A stretch of DNA of 64,000 bases from Desulfobacteraceae bacterium Eth-SRB1 (GTDB taxonomy: Bacteria > Desulfobacterota > Desulfobacteria > Desulfobacterales > ETH-SRB1): positions 687,127-751,126 of the forward strand of contig RPGP01000040.1 of the NCBI GenBank assembly GCA_004193555.1, in the 5' to 3' direction. Of the stretch, positions 63,488 to 64,000 are shown piece after piece. The translations under genes and the position numbers were made by a program. Position 1 is the stretch's first letter; every line of letters begins with the position of its first letter. Under the pieces are notes generated by a model. That model saw only the letters and a list, made by a program, of their open reading frames with translations. It searched no databases and had not been told where the DNA came from.

Positions 63488-63953
63488 AAATTTCCGCCAA
63501 AGTACGACAATCGTACTCTTCTGCCCCCTTCAGCCTAAACAGCCTCAGCCTGACTACTTAACACCTGATAAATTCAAATTCTTGACAAAACACTATCATT
63601 TTTATAGTAAAGCGGTTAAACGATTTAATCGCATTTTGCATTTCAAACACATATCATACTTGATGAATTCATAAAAAATTGGAAAATACCATTTACCGTC
63701 ATTCCGGCGAAAGCCGAGCACGTAGTGAAGCTTTAGCGCTATCCAGGCCTTTCAAACAGTTGCAGATCATCTGGACTCCTCCCGGACTCGATCCGGGATC
63801 TACCGGAGTGACGACTATTTACGAAATTTACCAAGTGTTAACTGTTTGATATGACAATTAAATGTTTTATCTTAACACCTAACACTTAACACCTAACACT
63901 TGATGAATTCGACTTTTTACGAATTCATCACATTTGAAAAAAGGAGAATTTTT
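63488..63953. repeat. Repeat-filled gap before adk
   Basis: Contains TCAGCCTAAACAGCCTCAGC words, TGATGAATTCATAAAAAAT (63661), a GTCATTCCGGCGAAAGCCG dispersed repeat (about 63700-63830), and the second copy of the 42681 block (63833-63932) ending with a TGATGAATTCGACTTTTTAC palindrome. No gene was seen. Confidence 0.75.
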
Positions 63954-64000
63954 ATGAACATTTTGTTTTTTGGGCCAAACGGCAGCGGCAAGGGAACTCA
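63954..64000 (+). CDS. adk: Adenylate kinase, N-terminal fragment
   Basis: The ATG at 63954 has an AAAAGGAGAA site. The first 15 codons read MNILFFGPNGSGKGT, the P-loop of adenylate kinase (GxxGSGKGT). The gene continues beyond the window. The enzyme equilibrates ATP, ADP and AMP. Confidence 0.8.
   Translation, partial: MNILFFGPNGSGKGT

Overview
The window looks like a chromosomal segment of a sulfate-reducing member of the Desulfobacterota, most likely Desulfobacterales. The main reason is a complete dsrMKJOP operon (55211-60258). The housekeeping block (rplU-rpmA-obgE-proB-proA-nadD-rsfS-gpmI), the Obg, CCA-type and adenylate kinase genes and the repeat-rich intergenic DNA fit that reading. 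No 16S rRNA or tRNA gene was found, so the genus is not determined.

Layout. (1) 1-26134, minus strand: an island of very large exported, modular proteins. It contains two cohesin-like proteins (1-3874, running off the left edge, and 16105-17850), three dockerin or dockerin-like proteins (3901-7158, 18876-19295, 21530-26134), a 2682-residue protein with 17 tandem carboxypeptidase-regulatory-like repeats, a small exported protein, and an exported STN-domain/coiled-coil protein. A module of about 145 residues that I cannot assign to any known family occurs in three neighbouring proteins. A vapBC-type toxin-antitoxin pair, a frameshifted Uma2-family gene and a PIN-domain remnant lie inside the island. 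(2) 26492-27175: a Crp/Fnr regulator. (3) 27699-41107, plus strand: type II secretion genes gspI, J, K, L, M, N, C, an ExeA-type ATPase, a GspB-like TPR protein, gspD and gspE. GspF, GspG and GspH are not here. The gene gaps are packed with simple repeats and an IVS-type mobile element. (4) 41112-46824: YidD-like protein, TPR protein, DEAD-box helicase, cyclopropane synthase, MBL-fold hydrolase. (5) 46826-54147: gpmI, rsfS, nadD, proA, proB, obgE, rpmA, rplU. (6) 54356-60981: fdhD convergent with dsrMKJOP, preceded by an RsbRD_N-domain gene and a strong sigma-70-like promoter. (7) 61175-64000: coaE, a CCA/poly(A) polymerase-family gene, and the start of an adenylate kinase gene.

How it may fit together: the island proteins carry Sec-type signal peptides and calcium-binding dockerin motifs, and a type II secretion system lies directly beside them. 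A plausible reading (inference) is a non-cellulosomal cohesin-dockerin surface assembly exported by that system. The dsr complex passes electrons from the membrane quinone pool to cytoplasmic sulfite reduction.

The second theme is small mobile DNA: a 296-bp MITE with a 4-bp target duplication, an IVS-type four-helix-bundle element plus its internally deleted derivative, several families of palindromic or tandem repeats, and repeats that have entered coding sequences or supply stop codons.
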